The notes under the pieces are model-generated. The model was not told where the DNA came from. It did not search any database and was given only the letters and a program-made list of their open reading frames with translations. The position numbers were made by a program, and so were the translations under genes. Below, piece after piece: positions 16,287 to 24,238 of a stretch of DNA of 42,155 nt. The DNA is from a virus. Within the stretch, counting starts at the first letter, position 1; every line of letters begins with the position of its first letter. The stretch is taken from IMG/VR virus record IMGVR_UViG_3300008113_000130, positions 1 to 42,155 of that record. The stretch is one strand, 5' to 3'.

Positions 16287-17339
16287 ATGGGTCTTGAAAG
16301 CGCGACATTCATCAACGGATTGGTCGAGACGAATCCGACGTCGTCGGATAACGCCAACCAGGGCGACAACCATCTGCGCCTGATCAAGGCTGCTTTGAAG
16401 GCGACCTTCCCTAACATCACTGGCGCCGTAACGGCGACACAGGCGACCCTGAACACGCCGTATCTGCCTCTGGCTGGCGGCACTGCAACCGGCCCCATAA
16501 CGGCGCCAGGTTTCGTAGGCAACGCCTCGACCGCCACGGCGCTCCAGACGGCGCGCACTATCAACGGCGTGTCGTTCAACGGCACGGCCAACATCACCTT
16601 CGGCACCGACAACGTGGCCGAAGGGGCGACAAACCTCTATTTCAGCAACGCCCGTGCGAGGGCAGCGATCAGCGCGTCAGGCGATATCGCGTACAACCCG
16701 ACAACTGGCGTCATCAGCTACAGCGCCGCGGCGGCTCCAGTCACCAGTGTGGCCGGCAGGACTGGCGCGATAACGCTGACCAGCACCGACGTGGCCGAAG
16801 GGTCGCGGCTCTACCACACCGACGCCCGCGCCCGCGCTGCGATCAGCGTTACAGGCGCTGGCTCATATAACAGCGCGACCGGCGTCATTACAGTGAACGC
16901 GGCTCCTGTCACCACCGTGGCCGGCAGGACCGGCGCAGTAACCCTCGGCATCGTAGACATTTCCGGCCTCCAGTCGGCGCTTGACGGCAAGTTCTCGACC
17001 GGCGGCGGCACCATCTCCGGCAACGTGTCCGTGACAGGCACGGTGACTGCCACTGGCGATATCACGGCGTTCTCGGACGAACGCACCAAGATCAACATCG
17101 AGACGATCACCGAGGCGCTGTACAAGGTCAAGGCGATGCGTGGCGTCAGCTACATCAGCAAGTTCAACATGGAAGAGCGCATCGGTGTGATCGCCCAAGA
17201 GGTCGAGCGCGTCGTGCCAGAGGTCGTCCACACTCACTCCAACGGCCTCAAGAGCGTGGCCTACCAGAACTTGGTCGGCCTGCTGATCGAAGCCATCAAG
17301 GCTCTTGAACTGCGTGTCGCGGAGTTGGAGTCCGCCTAA
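16287..17339 (+). CDS. Second tail fibre with S74 chaperone
   Basis: A 350-residue fibre. The N-terminus (LESATFINGLVETNPTSSD, then GDNHLRLIKAALKATFPNI) is a widespread phage tail-attachment segment. The middle consists of collagen-like or beta-helical repeats, including two copies of VAGRTGAxTL with a following ARARAAIS segment. The C-terminus (about 265-350) is an S74 intramolecular chaperone: FSDERTKINIETI, MRGVSYISKF, RIGVIAQEVE, ending in a coiled coil. It would trimerise and then self-cleave before the Ser-Asp. It is the second of two S74 proteins in the genome and may be an alternative or shorter receptor-binding fibre. Confidence 0.88.
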   Translation: MGLESATFINGLVETNPTSSDNANQGDNHLRLIKAALKATFPNITGAVTATQATLNTPYLPLAGGTATGPITAPGFVGNASTATALQTARTINGVSFNGTANITFGTDNVAEGATNLYFSNARARAAISASGDIAYNPTTGVISYSAAAAPVTSVAGRTGAITLTSTDVAEGSRLYHTDARARAAISVTGAGSYNSATGVITVNAAPVTTVAGRTGAVTLGIVDISGLQSALDGKFSTGGGTISGNVSVTGTVTATGDITAFSDERTKINIETITEALYKVKAMRGVSYISKFNMEERIGVIAQEVERVVPEVVHTHSNGLKSVAYQNLVGLLIEAIKALELRVAELESA

Positions 17340-18910
17340 TGGTCATGGTTCCTCTGCGGAACATTGGCGCTGGCGGACTTGTTCCTGACCAGCAGCCGTA
17401 TGACGTCGAACTGACCCAGTTCGCCGCAGGCAATAACGTGCAGATGTTTAACGGTCGTCTGGGCAAGTCTCTGGGCTACGTTGATGTGACCGCGGTGGCC
17501 AACGCCCCGACGCACGTTGCGGGCTGGCTTGTGGACGGCAACAACAGCATCGTCATCGGCACAACCAACAACCTCTACCGATACACAGGCTCCAGCGTCA
17601 CCAACGTCACTGCTGCGGCCTACACCAGTGGCTACGCCAACAGCCCCCGCTGGCAGACCAGCCAGATCGGCCTTGGCTTCCTAGCGAACAACGGCAGCGA
17701 CAAACCGCAGTACATGGCGCCAAATGGCACAGCGTTTGCTGATCTCGCCAACTGGCCCGCCAATCTACGCACAAACTGCATCCGCCCATTCGTCTCCTTC
17801 TTGGTGATGGTCGGCTACACCGATGGCAGCGGCGAAGCGCCATACACCGTCCGGTGGGGCGATGAGTTCGACCCGACAACGGTGCCAAGCAGCTACGACA
17901 TCACCAGCACGACGAACCTGGCTGGCGAGAACATCCTCGGTGGCCGTCTAGGCAAGCTGGTGGACTGCCTACCGCTGGCCGGCAACAACATCATTTACGC
18001 CGAACGTGGCGCGTACTCAATGGCATTCATTGGCGCCCCGCTGGTGTTTGCATTCCGTGAACTGTTCGACGACGGCGGCATCATCAACCGCGGCGCTGTG
18101 GCTGTGTTCGACAACCGGCATTTCGTGGTCGGACGCGACGACATCTACATACACGACGGCTCATCGAAACAGCCGGTGGCCACGAAGCGGGTCAAAGACA
18201 CGTTCTTCAGCAGCGTGGCCGACGCCCGCAGCGTGTTCGTTGTCCACGAACCTTCGACCAACGAGATCTGGGTCGGGTATGCCGACAAGAACGCCGCGAA
18301 CGCAGAGACGGCCAACAGGGCGATGGTGTGGAACTACGCCAGCGATGCATGGACTTTCCGCGATCTGCCGAACGTCCGGTCGATGTGTATCGGTCCTGCC
18401 ATCGGTGGTGGCGGCAGCGGCACAGGCGCGACTTGGGATGAACTGAACGTCCAGTGGGATAGCTGGTCGCTGTTGTGGACTGACCTTGGCGCCGACACGC
18501 AGGCTCGCAACACACGGCTGTTCTCAGCCAACTACGGTGCATCCAAAATCCAAGCGCACAACGAGACGTTCGGCGCAGCCGCCGTGGCGTACACATCGTT
18601 TGTCGAGACGACAAAGATCGACCTCGACGCGGTGCTTCAGCGTCCGACAGAGCGTGTCCTTCAAATCAAGCGCATCCTGCCGCAGATAAAAGGCAATGGC
18701 ACAGTCACTTTCCAAGTCGGCTCGTCGACCTCGCCACAAGGGCCGGTGACGTGGAAGACGACAAAAGAATACAACATCGAAACTGATTACAAGATCGACA
18801 CCCGCGTCTCTGGCCGCTATCTCGCGTTAAGGGTCCAATCGTCATCCGTTGCGGGGTATTGGCAATTGGGTGGGTTTGATTTGGATGTGGAAGAGGTGTC
18901 GGAGCGGTGA
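17339..18910 (+). CDS. Large tail structural protein, nozzle candidate
   Basis: A 523-residue beta-rich protein. The start (VPLRNIGAGGLVPDQQPYDVELTQFAAGNNVQMFNGRLGKSLGY) and its later YTDGSGEAPYTVRWGDEFDPTTVP, IYIHDG and VWNYASDAWTFRDLPN strands suggest a propeller-like fold, as seen in podovirus tail-nozzle proteins (T7 gp12-like role). It would close or extend the short tail. No enzymatic motif is visible. The ATG overlaps the previous stop (TAATG) and the stop overlaps the next GTG. The nozzle role is inferred from context and composition; a different tail-hub function is possible. Confidence 0.6.
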   Translation: MVMVPLRNIGAGGLVPDQQPYDVELTQFAAGNNVQMFNGRLGKSLGYVDVTAVANAPTHVAGWLVDGNNSIVIGTTNNLYRYTGSSVTNVTAAAYTSGYANSPRWQTSQIGLGFLANNGSDKPQYMAPNGTAFADLANWPANLRTNCIRPFVSFLVMVGYTDGSGEAPYTVRWGDEFDPTTVPSSYDITSTTNLAGENILGGRLGKLVDCLPLAGNNIIYAERGAYSMAFIGAPLVFAFRELFDDGGIINRGAVAVFDNRHFVVGRDDIYIHDGSSKQPVATKRVKDTFFSSVADARSVFVVHEPSTNEIWVGYADKNAANAETANRAMVWNYASDAWTFRDLPNVRSMCIGPAIGGGGSGTGATWDELNVQWDSWSLLWTDLGADTQARNTRLFSANYGASKIQAHNETFGAAAVAYTSFVETTKIDLDAVLQRPTERVLQIKRILPQIKGNGTVTFQVGSSTSPQGPVTWKTTKEYNIETDYKIDTRVSGRYLALRVQSSSVAGYWQLGGFDLDVEEVSER

Positions 18911-21084
18911 AGTACATACCGTCTACCACGCAGGCCACAGACGTAAACGGTCTTCGCAACTGGACAACGCTGGAACTTAACCGCTTGTCGGCTTCTCTCG
19001 GCACTGGCGACACAGCCAGTACCGAAGACTTGGACGCAGAGATCGCCGCGCGTCAAGCAGCAGACACTGCTTTAGCGGCGCAGATCCAAGACCTATACGT
19101 CAGCACGGACGGGTCTAACCGGACTTACGCGCAGCCATCCGCGCCGACGTCGCCAAACATTGGCGATTTGTGGTTCGATACAGACAACAACAACATACCG
19201 GCCAGGTGGAGCAGCACGGCGTGGGTGCCTGTGGACGACTCGCGTATCACGGCCAACGCGGCAGCAATAGCAGCAGAGATCACAGCTAGGGCAGCAGCCG
19301 ACAGCACGATTACTGCCAATGTCTCTTCTTTGGCCAATCGCGCCACGGCGCTTGAGTCCACGGTCAACAGCGCCACAGACGGCAACCTTGCGCTGAAGGC
19401 GCGCGTCTCCGCTGAAGAGAACGCCCGCGCCAGTGGCGACAGTGCCTTGGCCACACGCGCCACCGCGCTGGAATCTACAGTCAACCACGCGACGACCGGC
19501 GTTGCAGCCACAGCGGCGAGATTGACGACTGAAGAAACCGCTCGCGCCAGTGGCGACAGTGCCTTGGCCACACGCGCCACGGCGCTTGAGGCTACGGTCA
19601 ACAGCGGCACGGACGGCAACACTGCGTTAAAGGCGCGTATTGCCGCGGAGGAGAGCGCACGGGCAAACGGCGACACCGCGATTGCATCGTCGGTTTCGTC
19701 CCTGACTGCAACAGTAACCAACAACTTCAACACGTTGGACGCCGCGATAAATGACGAAGAGACTGCCCGCGCCAATGGCGACAGCGCGATTGCATCGTCT
19801 GTTTCGTCCCTGACGGCAACGGTTAACGGCAATTACACGGCGCTTCAAGCTAGGATCTCCACCGAAGAGAACGCCCGCGCTAGCGGCGACAGCGCCCTGG
19901 CCACACGCGCCACGGCGCTTGAAGCTACGGTCAACTCATCGACTGACGGCAACGCAGCGTTAAAGGCGCGTATTGCCGCAGAGGAAAGCGCCCGCGCCAG
20001 CGGCGATACCGCGGTTGCGTCTTCAGTCTCGGCTCTAACCGCGACTGTGACCAACAACAACACGTCCATTAACGCGAGGGTCGCCACAGAGGAAACCGCC
20101 CGCGCCAGCGGTGACAACGCTTTGGCCAGTCGCGCTACTGCGCTTGAGGCCGTCGTAAACTCCTCAACTGACGGCAACACCGTGCTGAAGGCGCGTATTG
20201 CCACTGAGGAAAGCGCACGGGCTACCAATGACAACGCACTGGCCGGTCGCGCTACCGCGCTTGAGGCCACGGTCAACAACGCCACGACCGGCGTCGCGGC
20301 TACTGCGGCCAGGATCGCCACGGAGGAGAGCGCAAGGGCCAGTGGCGATAGCGCCTTGGCGAGCCAGATTACCAGCGTCTCCACAACAGTTAACGGCAAC
20401 ACCGCGTCGATAAACACCCTGCAAAGCTCGGTCAACGGGATATCAGCGCGCTACGGCGTAAGCCTTGACGTCAATGGTTATGTCACCGGCTTCGTCCAGA
20501 ACAACAACGGCACCTCCGGCAGCTTTGTGGTGTTGGCGAATCGCTTCTCCATTGTCGATCCGAACAACGGGTCACCGTACACCCCGTTTGAGGTGGTCGG
20601 AGGAGTGACCTACATTAAGAACGCGGTCATCGGCACGGCAGCAATCACGACGGATCGGATCGCGCCCAACGCGGTATCGAACATCGTTGCAGCCGAAACC
20701 GCCCTACAGAACATTCCGTGGTATCCGGTGTACCCCGCAGCCACCGATGGCACCTCCGTTACCATCACGACGGTCGGCGGGCCAGTCCGGTGTGACCTCT
20801 ATTTCCGCGCGGTGCCGCCCTACAACCCAGAAGGCGCATCGACAATCCCAGAGGGATACTATCGGTTCGTCAGGGTAACCAATGGCGTAATCAACGAAGT
20901 CGTTGGTTGGGTCCAGATGGACGGAGGCGTAGTTAACTTCCCGCAGCCGATTGTTTTGGACACGCCGCCCGCCGGAACCCACACCTACAAGTTTCAATGG
21001 TCCAGCGTGAAGGGCAACATTCCAGACAGCCAGACGTGGCCAGTGTCGGCGCAGTTCATTATGTGTACGGAGACTCGCCGATGA
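18907..21084 (+). CDS. Coiled-coil repeat tail protein (third fibre candidate)
   Basis: A 725-residue protein. The N-terminus has a short attachment-like domain with YAQPSAPTSPNIGDLWFDTDNN (around residue 75). From about residue 115 to 510 it carries roughly a dozen imperfect repeats of about 34 residues built on EESARASGDSALATRATALEATV, which should form a long coiled coil. The C-terminal ~200 residues form a beta-rich tip (YGVSLDVNGYVTGFVQNN, then DRIAPNAVSN) like the DUF1983-type tail-tip region of siphophages. There is no S74 domain. The GTG at 18907 overlaps the previous stop. It could be a central spike or third receptor-binding fibre. Confidence 0.7.
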   Translation: MKYIPSTTQATDVNGLRNWTTLELNRLSASLGTGDTASTEDLDAEIAARQAADTALAAQIQDLYVSTDGSNRTYAQPSAPTSPNIGDLWFDTDNNNIPARWSSTAWVPVDDSRITANAAAIAAEITARAAADSTITANVSSLANRATALESTVNSATDGNLALKARVSAEENARASGDSALATRATALESTVNHATTGVAATAARLTTEETARASGDSALATRATALEATVNSGTDGNTALKARIAAEESARANGDTAIASSVSSLTATVTNNFNTLDAAINDEETARANGDSAIASSVSSLTATVNGNYTALQARISTEENARASGDSALATRATALEATVNSSTDGNAALKARIAAEESARASGDTAVASSVSALTATVTNNNTSINARVATEETARASGDNALASRATALEAVVNSSTDGNTVLKARIATEESARATNDNALAGRATALEATVNNATTGVAATAARIATEESARASGDSALASQITSVSTTVNGNTASINTLQSSVNGISARYGVSLDVNGYVTGFVQNNNGTSGSFVVLANRFSIVDPNNGSPYTPFEVVGGVTYIKNAVIGTAAITTDRIAPNAVSNIVAAETALQNIPWYPVYPAATDGTSVTITTVGGPVRCDLYFRAVPPYNPEGASTIPEGYYRFVRVTNGVINEVVGWVQMDGGVVNFPQPIVLDTPPAGTHTYKFQWSSVKGNIPDSQTWPVSAQFIMCTETRR

Positions 21085-21263
21085 CTTGGTACGTTGTCAG
21101 GAATGCCGAGGGTGTTGTGGTGGGGCGCGTCTTTGCGCTTGACGATGACGCCCTGCAAAACAACACCCCAGAAGGATGCACTTCTCACTTGGAAAAGCCT
21201 GAGTTTGAGCTTCCGCGCGTCCCAAACTCAACGACAGACAGGAACACAACGACAAGTGGTTGA
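21081..21263 (+). CDS. 60-residue tail-operon protein, unknown
   Basis: The ATG overlaps the preceding stop codon (ATGA), and the product begins MTWYVVRNAEGVVVGRVFAL, a compact beta-hairpin-like start, followed by a polar Thr/Asn-rich end. Small proteins beginning with WYVVRN are seen next to tail fibres in some phages, but no function is known to me. The next gene starts 99 bases later. Confidence 0.55.
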   Translation: MTWYVVRNAEGVVVGRVFALDDDALQNNTPEGCTSHLEKPEFELPRVPNSTTDRNTTTSG

Positions 21264-21292
21264 GCAGAAGCGAAAGTTGTGGCATAGAGGAA

Positions 21293-21322
21293 CGGCAACA
21301 ATCGTCGGATTGCGCGTTGCCG
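21293..21322 (+). other. Two-part hairpin in the gap before the ejection-protein genes
   Basis: CGGCAA (21293-21298) pairs with TTGCCG (21317-21322), and inside it CAATC (21299-21303) pairs with GATTG (21308-21312) around a GTCG tetraloop with a four-base bulge on the 3' side. No U-run follows, so it is not an intrinsic terminator. It lies in a 99-base gap and may be an RNA-processing or mRNA-stabilising site. Confidence 0.4.
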
Positions 21323-21362
21323 CGCCCACGCCTGCAAATCTCACAAAAGGTAGGGTAGAAAC

Positions 21363-22505
21363 ATGGCGTTAAGTAGTCTTGGTTTTGGATCATCGAAAAG
21401 CAACAACGTCTCGTCAGGCGCGACCGCTGGCTATGATCTGCAAGAAAACATCAGCCAGAGCGGCTCGCAGCAGGGATCGAACGCTGCCAGCAGCGGGATT
21501 AACATCTCGCAGTCGGGCCAGAACATCTACGGTGGCCAGCAACCCTACATCGACAACATCTACGCCAACGCGGCGAACCTGTACGGCAACTACGGGATGC
21601 CCGACCGGCAGGTTGCCGACATCAATCCGATGTTGGCGCAGGGTCTAGGTCAGCAGTACGGCTTCAGCCAAGGCACTGGCAACGACATTTTCCGGCAGCA
21701 GTTGATGCAGTCGCTCCAAAACACGGGTGGCTTCAACACTGCGGGTAACACAGCCGCGACAATGGCTGGCGGCAACGTCTACGGCGCACCAATAAACCGT
21801 GGCATCGATATGCAGACAGCGGCACAGGCGTCGTACAACCCGTATCTCGACGGTCAGATCGACGCGGCAAGTCGTGACGTCATGCGTAACCTCGGCGAAA
21901 ACCAGTTGACCGGCAACGCCGCGATGGCAGCAGGCACTGGCAACAGCGGCTCCAGCCGTCGTGCGGTCATGGACGCCATCGCCATGCGTGGTGCCGGCGA
22001 CCGCGTGGCCGACATCTCTTCCAACTTGCGTGGCCAGGCATACAACACCGGCCTCGGCATCGCCGCCCAGCAGGGCTTGGCGAACCAGAACGCCCAGCTT
22101 GGCACTAACACACTCAACGCTGGCCTCATGGGGCAGGGCGCGAACCTCGCTTTCAACATCGGCCAAGCCGGTCAGACAGGCATGAACCAAGCGTACAACA
22201 CAGGCGTCAACAACGCCCAACTGGCGCAGGACACTGGCAACTATCTGCGTCAATACCAGCAGCAGCTTCTCGACACGCAGTACAGCAACCAGATGAACCC
22301 GTACAACTCGCTCCAGATGTACAAGTCGCTCATCGGCGATCCGACCGTCTTATCGTCGAGCAACAGCATTGGTCTGGACAACTCGACCAGCAACAGCTTC
22401 GGCAACAGCTTCAACAACAGCTACAGCTACGGCATGGGCGCAAACATGGGGTCGAACTCGGCCACGGGTAACTCCAAGTCGTTTAGCGCGAACGTAGGGT
22501 TCTAA
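21363..22505 (+). CDS. Probable internal virion / ejection protein
   Basis: A 380-residue protein rich in Gly, Asn, Gln, Ser and Ala, with a low-complexity N-terminus (SSGATAGYDLQENISQSGSQQG) and C-terminus (SNSIGLDNSTSNSFGNSFNNSYSYG removed to its pattern: Asn/Ser repeats). The middle is helical and contains QAYNTGLGIAAQQGL and NTGVNNAQLAQDTGNYL. Composition and its place after the tail fibres and before the very large protein at 24239 match the internal or ejection proteins of podovirus-like phages. AAGGTAGGG precedes the ATG. No enzyme domain was seen. Confidence 0.6.
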   Translation: MALSSLGFGSSKSNNVSSGATAGYDLQENISQSGSQQGSNAASSGINISQSGQNIYGGQQPYIDNIYANAANLYGNYGMPDRQVADINPMLAQGLGQQYGFSQGTGNDIFRQQLMQSLQNTGGFNTAGNTAATMAGGNVYGAPINRGIDMQTAAQASYNPYLDGQIDAASRDVMRNLGENQLTGNAAMAAGTGNSGSSRRAVMDAIAMRGAGDRVADISSNLRGQAYNTGLGIAAQQGLANQNAQLGTNTLNAGLMGQGANLAFNIGQAGQTGMNQAYNTGVNNAQLAQDTGNYLRQYQQQLLDTQYSNQMNPYNSLQMYKSLIGDPTVLSSSNSIGLDNSTSNSFGNSFNNSYSYGMGANMGSNSATGNSKSFSANVGF

Positions 22506-22508
22506 ACC

Positions 22509-22943
22509 ATGGCCAGTCTGTTCGACAAGATAATGCAGAGCGTCAAGACGGCGCCGTCGCGTCAGAGCTACGGCACGACAGCCGCGCCGCAGGCGATGCC
22601 GCAGAACGCCATGTCGATCTTCGACATGATACGGGCGCCGCAGCAGGCGCAGTTCAACGTGCAGGCCGCGCAAGGCACGAAGCCGAAGAACTATCAGCCG
22701 ACTTCAATCTCCATGACGGGTATCCCCGTGGCGTCAGTGTTTGGTCTGTCAGGTGCATCTGCGGTGCCGCAGGACGTGTTCACTGTGACACCGGCCAGCG
22801 GCACGAAGCCGAAGAACTACAAGCCAACGCAGATCAGCATGAACGCACCGTCGCTCGCTGGCCCAGCCGCGATGCAGCAGATGCTGGCAATAATGAACAA
22901 CAATCGCGGCGCGACGCCTTTCGCGCCTTTCGGTCAGGGGTGA
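22509..22943 (+). CDS. Small probable virion protein with an internal repeat
   Basis: A 144-residue protein starting three bases after the preceding stop. The N-terminus (MASLFDKIMQSVKTAP) is an amphipathic helix. Two copies of a GTKPKNY(Q/K)PTxISM motif lie at about residues 56-69 and 98-111, each followed by a Pro/Ala-rich loop. The second half ends with a Met/Gln-rich helix. No known family was recognised. Its place in the gene order suggests it is packaged with, or chaperones, the ejection proteins. Confidence 0.55.
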   Translation: MASLFDKIMQSVKTAPSRQSYGTTAAPQAMPQNAMSIFDMIRAPQQAQFNVQAAQGTKPKNYQPTSISMTGIPVASVFGLSGASAVPQDVFTVTPASGTKPKNYKPTQISMNAPSLAGPAAMQQMLAIMNNNRGATPFAPFGQG

Positions 22944-22946
22944 CAG

Positions 22947-23927
22947 ATGTCTGTTAATTTCCAACGCAGGAATATCGGCGTATTGGCCGACACACCGACT
23001 TTTGAGGACGTCGGGCGCAGTTCGTATACGGACTACGTCGCCGCAGGGGCGCGGGCGCCAACATCTGGCGTGATGCCCGCTGCTGTAAAGCAGGCAGAGG
23101 TACAAAAGACGCCCGCACTTGCTGGCCCTCAAACGCCAGAAGCGATGGCGGAGTACGAAGCAGCCCAACTCGCGGCCTTACAGCAAGCCGAAGAGGCGGC
23201 TTTACGCCAGCGCAACTCAGTAAAGAACCCACTCAACGTCGTCGGCAACGCGATCAGCGCCGTGGTCGGCACACCGTTCCGGCTTCTTGAGAACGCCATC
23301 GGTGGCGGCAACAACGATCTCGCGGCTCCGTTCCGCCCGAACCAGACAGCGCAGGATCGTTACCAATCGAAACTGGCCGATATCAGCACCGCCAAACTCG
23401 GCCTCATGCAGACGATGGACGGTATGCGCGCAAACCAAACGCAGGCCATCACGAATATGTTGACCGACCGCTCCAAGGTGTTGGGAGAGGCATACGACCT
23501 CGCAGCAAATCTGGCGCAGAACGCAAAAGGCGCGGCGGACCCCATCGGCACATACACCCAAGGTCTGGCTAATTTGCTACAAGACCCAGTGTACGGCCCT
23601 GTCCTCAAAAGTGTTGGCGTCGACAAGATGGCTTACACCCCAGATCTTGCACGTTCATTGGCCCGTGGCAAGGATATAAACAGCCGTCTGGATGAACTGA
23701 ACAAACCGTCTTTCGGATCGATCACCGAGAACGGAACAGGCGTAATTTTCAACCCCGATGGCACCATCCAGCGTTTGGTCCAATACGGGGAGGAGATTAC
23801 CCCCAATGGCGCCCCGCCGCCCGTATCGCCAAACCCGCCGCCACCCACCGAGTTGCCCACGTTCACTGAGGATGATTGGAACAACGCAGGAGGCACCAGC
23901 GGTAACGCTGGTGGCACCTTTCGGTAG
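22947..23927 (+). CDS. Probable ejection / internal virion protein
   Basis: A 326-residue protein. Residues ~55-95 are an Ala/Gln/Glu-rich helix (QTPEAMAEYEAAQLAALQQ). A small hydrophobic patch (NVVGNAISAVVGTPFRLLENAIGGG, about 95-120) could insert into membrane. Then follow helical segments (SKLADISTAKLGLMQTM) and a Pro-rich C-terminus (PPPVSPNPPPPTE). The stop lies 13 bases before the M15-type peptidase gene in another frame. This places it next to a cell-wall enzyme, in keeping with the DNA-ejection machinery. Confidence 0.6.
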   Translation: MSVNFQRRNIGVLADTPTFEDVGRSSYTDYVAAGARAPTSGVMPAAVKQAEVQKTPALAGPQTPEAMAEYEAAQLAALQQAEEAALRQRNSVKNPLNVVGNAISAVVGTPFRLLENAIGGGNNDLAAPFRPNQTAQDRYQSKLADISTAKLGLMQTMDGMRANQTQAITNMLTDRSKVLGEAYDLAANLAQNAKGAADPIGTYTQGLANLLQDPVYGPVLKSVGVDKMAYTPDLARSLARGKDINSRLDELNKPSFGSITENGTGVIFNPDGTIQRLVQYGEEITPNGAPPPVSPNPPPPTELPTFTEDDWNNAGGTSGNAGGTFR

Positions 23928-23940
23928 GGACTTCGACCCA

Positions 23941-24237
23941 ATGGCCAATCTAGAAAAACTAGGGTTCACACCGACGAGCGGGTTTAGGACACAAGCGCAC
24001 CAAGACGCTCTTGTGGCGCAGGGCTTGACCACGACACGGACAGGTTCGCACCAAAGCGGCGACGGGTTGGATCTCAGCATCCCGAAAGGGATGACAAAGG
24101 CCGAAGCAATTGAGCGGATTAGGCTTGAATATCCTGGCAGTAAAGCTATCCCGTCAAATGGGAACGCTATACACGTCACATTTCCTGGCTGGGGTAACGC
24201 CCCCGACGTAAGCAATTCTCGTGGAAGGTATAAGTAA
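23941..24237 (+). CDS. M15-type peptidoglycan peptidase (VanY/D,D-carboxypeptidase-like)
   Basis: A 98-residue small metallopeptidase domain. It shows the TSGFRTQAHQ entry motif, then GSHQSGDGLDL (zinc ligands His and Asp in HxxGxGxD form) and AIHVTFPGW (second His). These are the three zinc-ligand positions of the M15 family that cleaves peptidoglycan cross-bridges. As a gene among ejection proteins rather than in the lysis cassette, it probably opens the wall locally during infection. The ATG at 23941 was chosen with TAGGGA about ten bases upstream; the frame remains open further upstream into the previous gene. The domain is short but its key residues are all present. Confidence 0.72.
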   Translation: MANLEKLGFTPTSGFRTQAHQDALVAQGLTTTRTGSHQSGDGLDLSIPKGMTKAEAIERIRLEYPGSKAIPSNGNAIHVTFPGWGNAPDVSNSRGRYK

Positions 24238-24238
24238 C

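Noticed and set aside
19125-20435. Antisense open frames over the coiled-coil repeat protein
   Set aside because: They mirror the repeats of the sense gene and have the reverse-strand codon pattern of a shadow frame.
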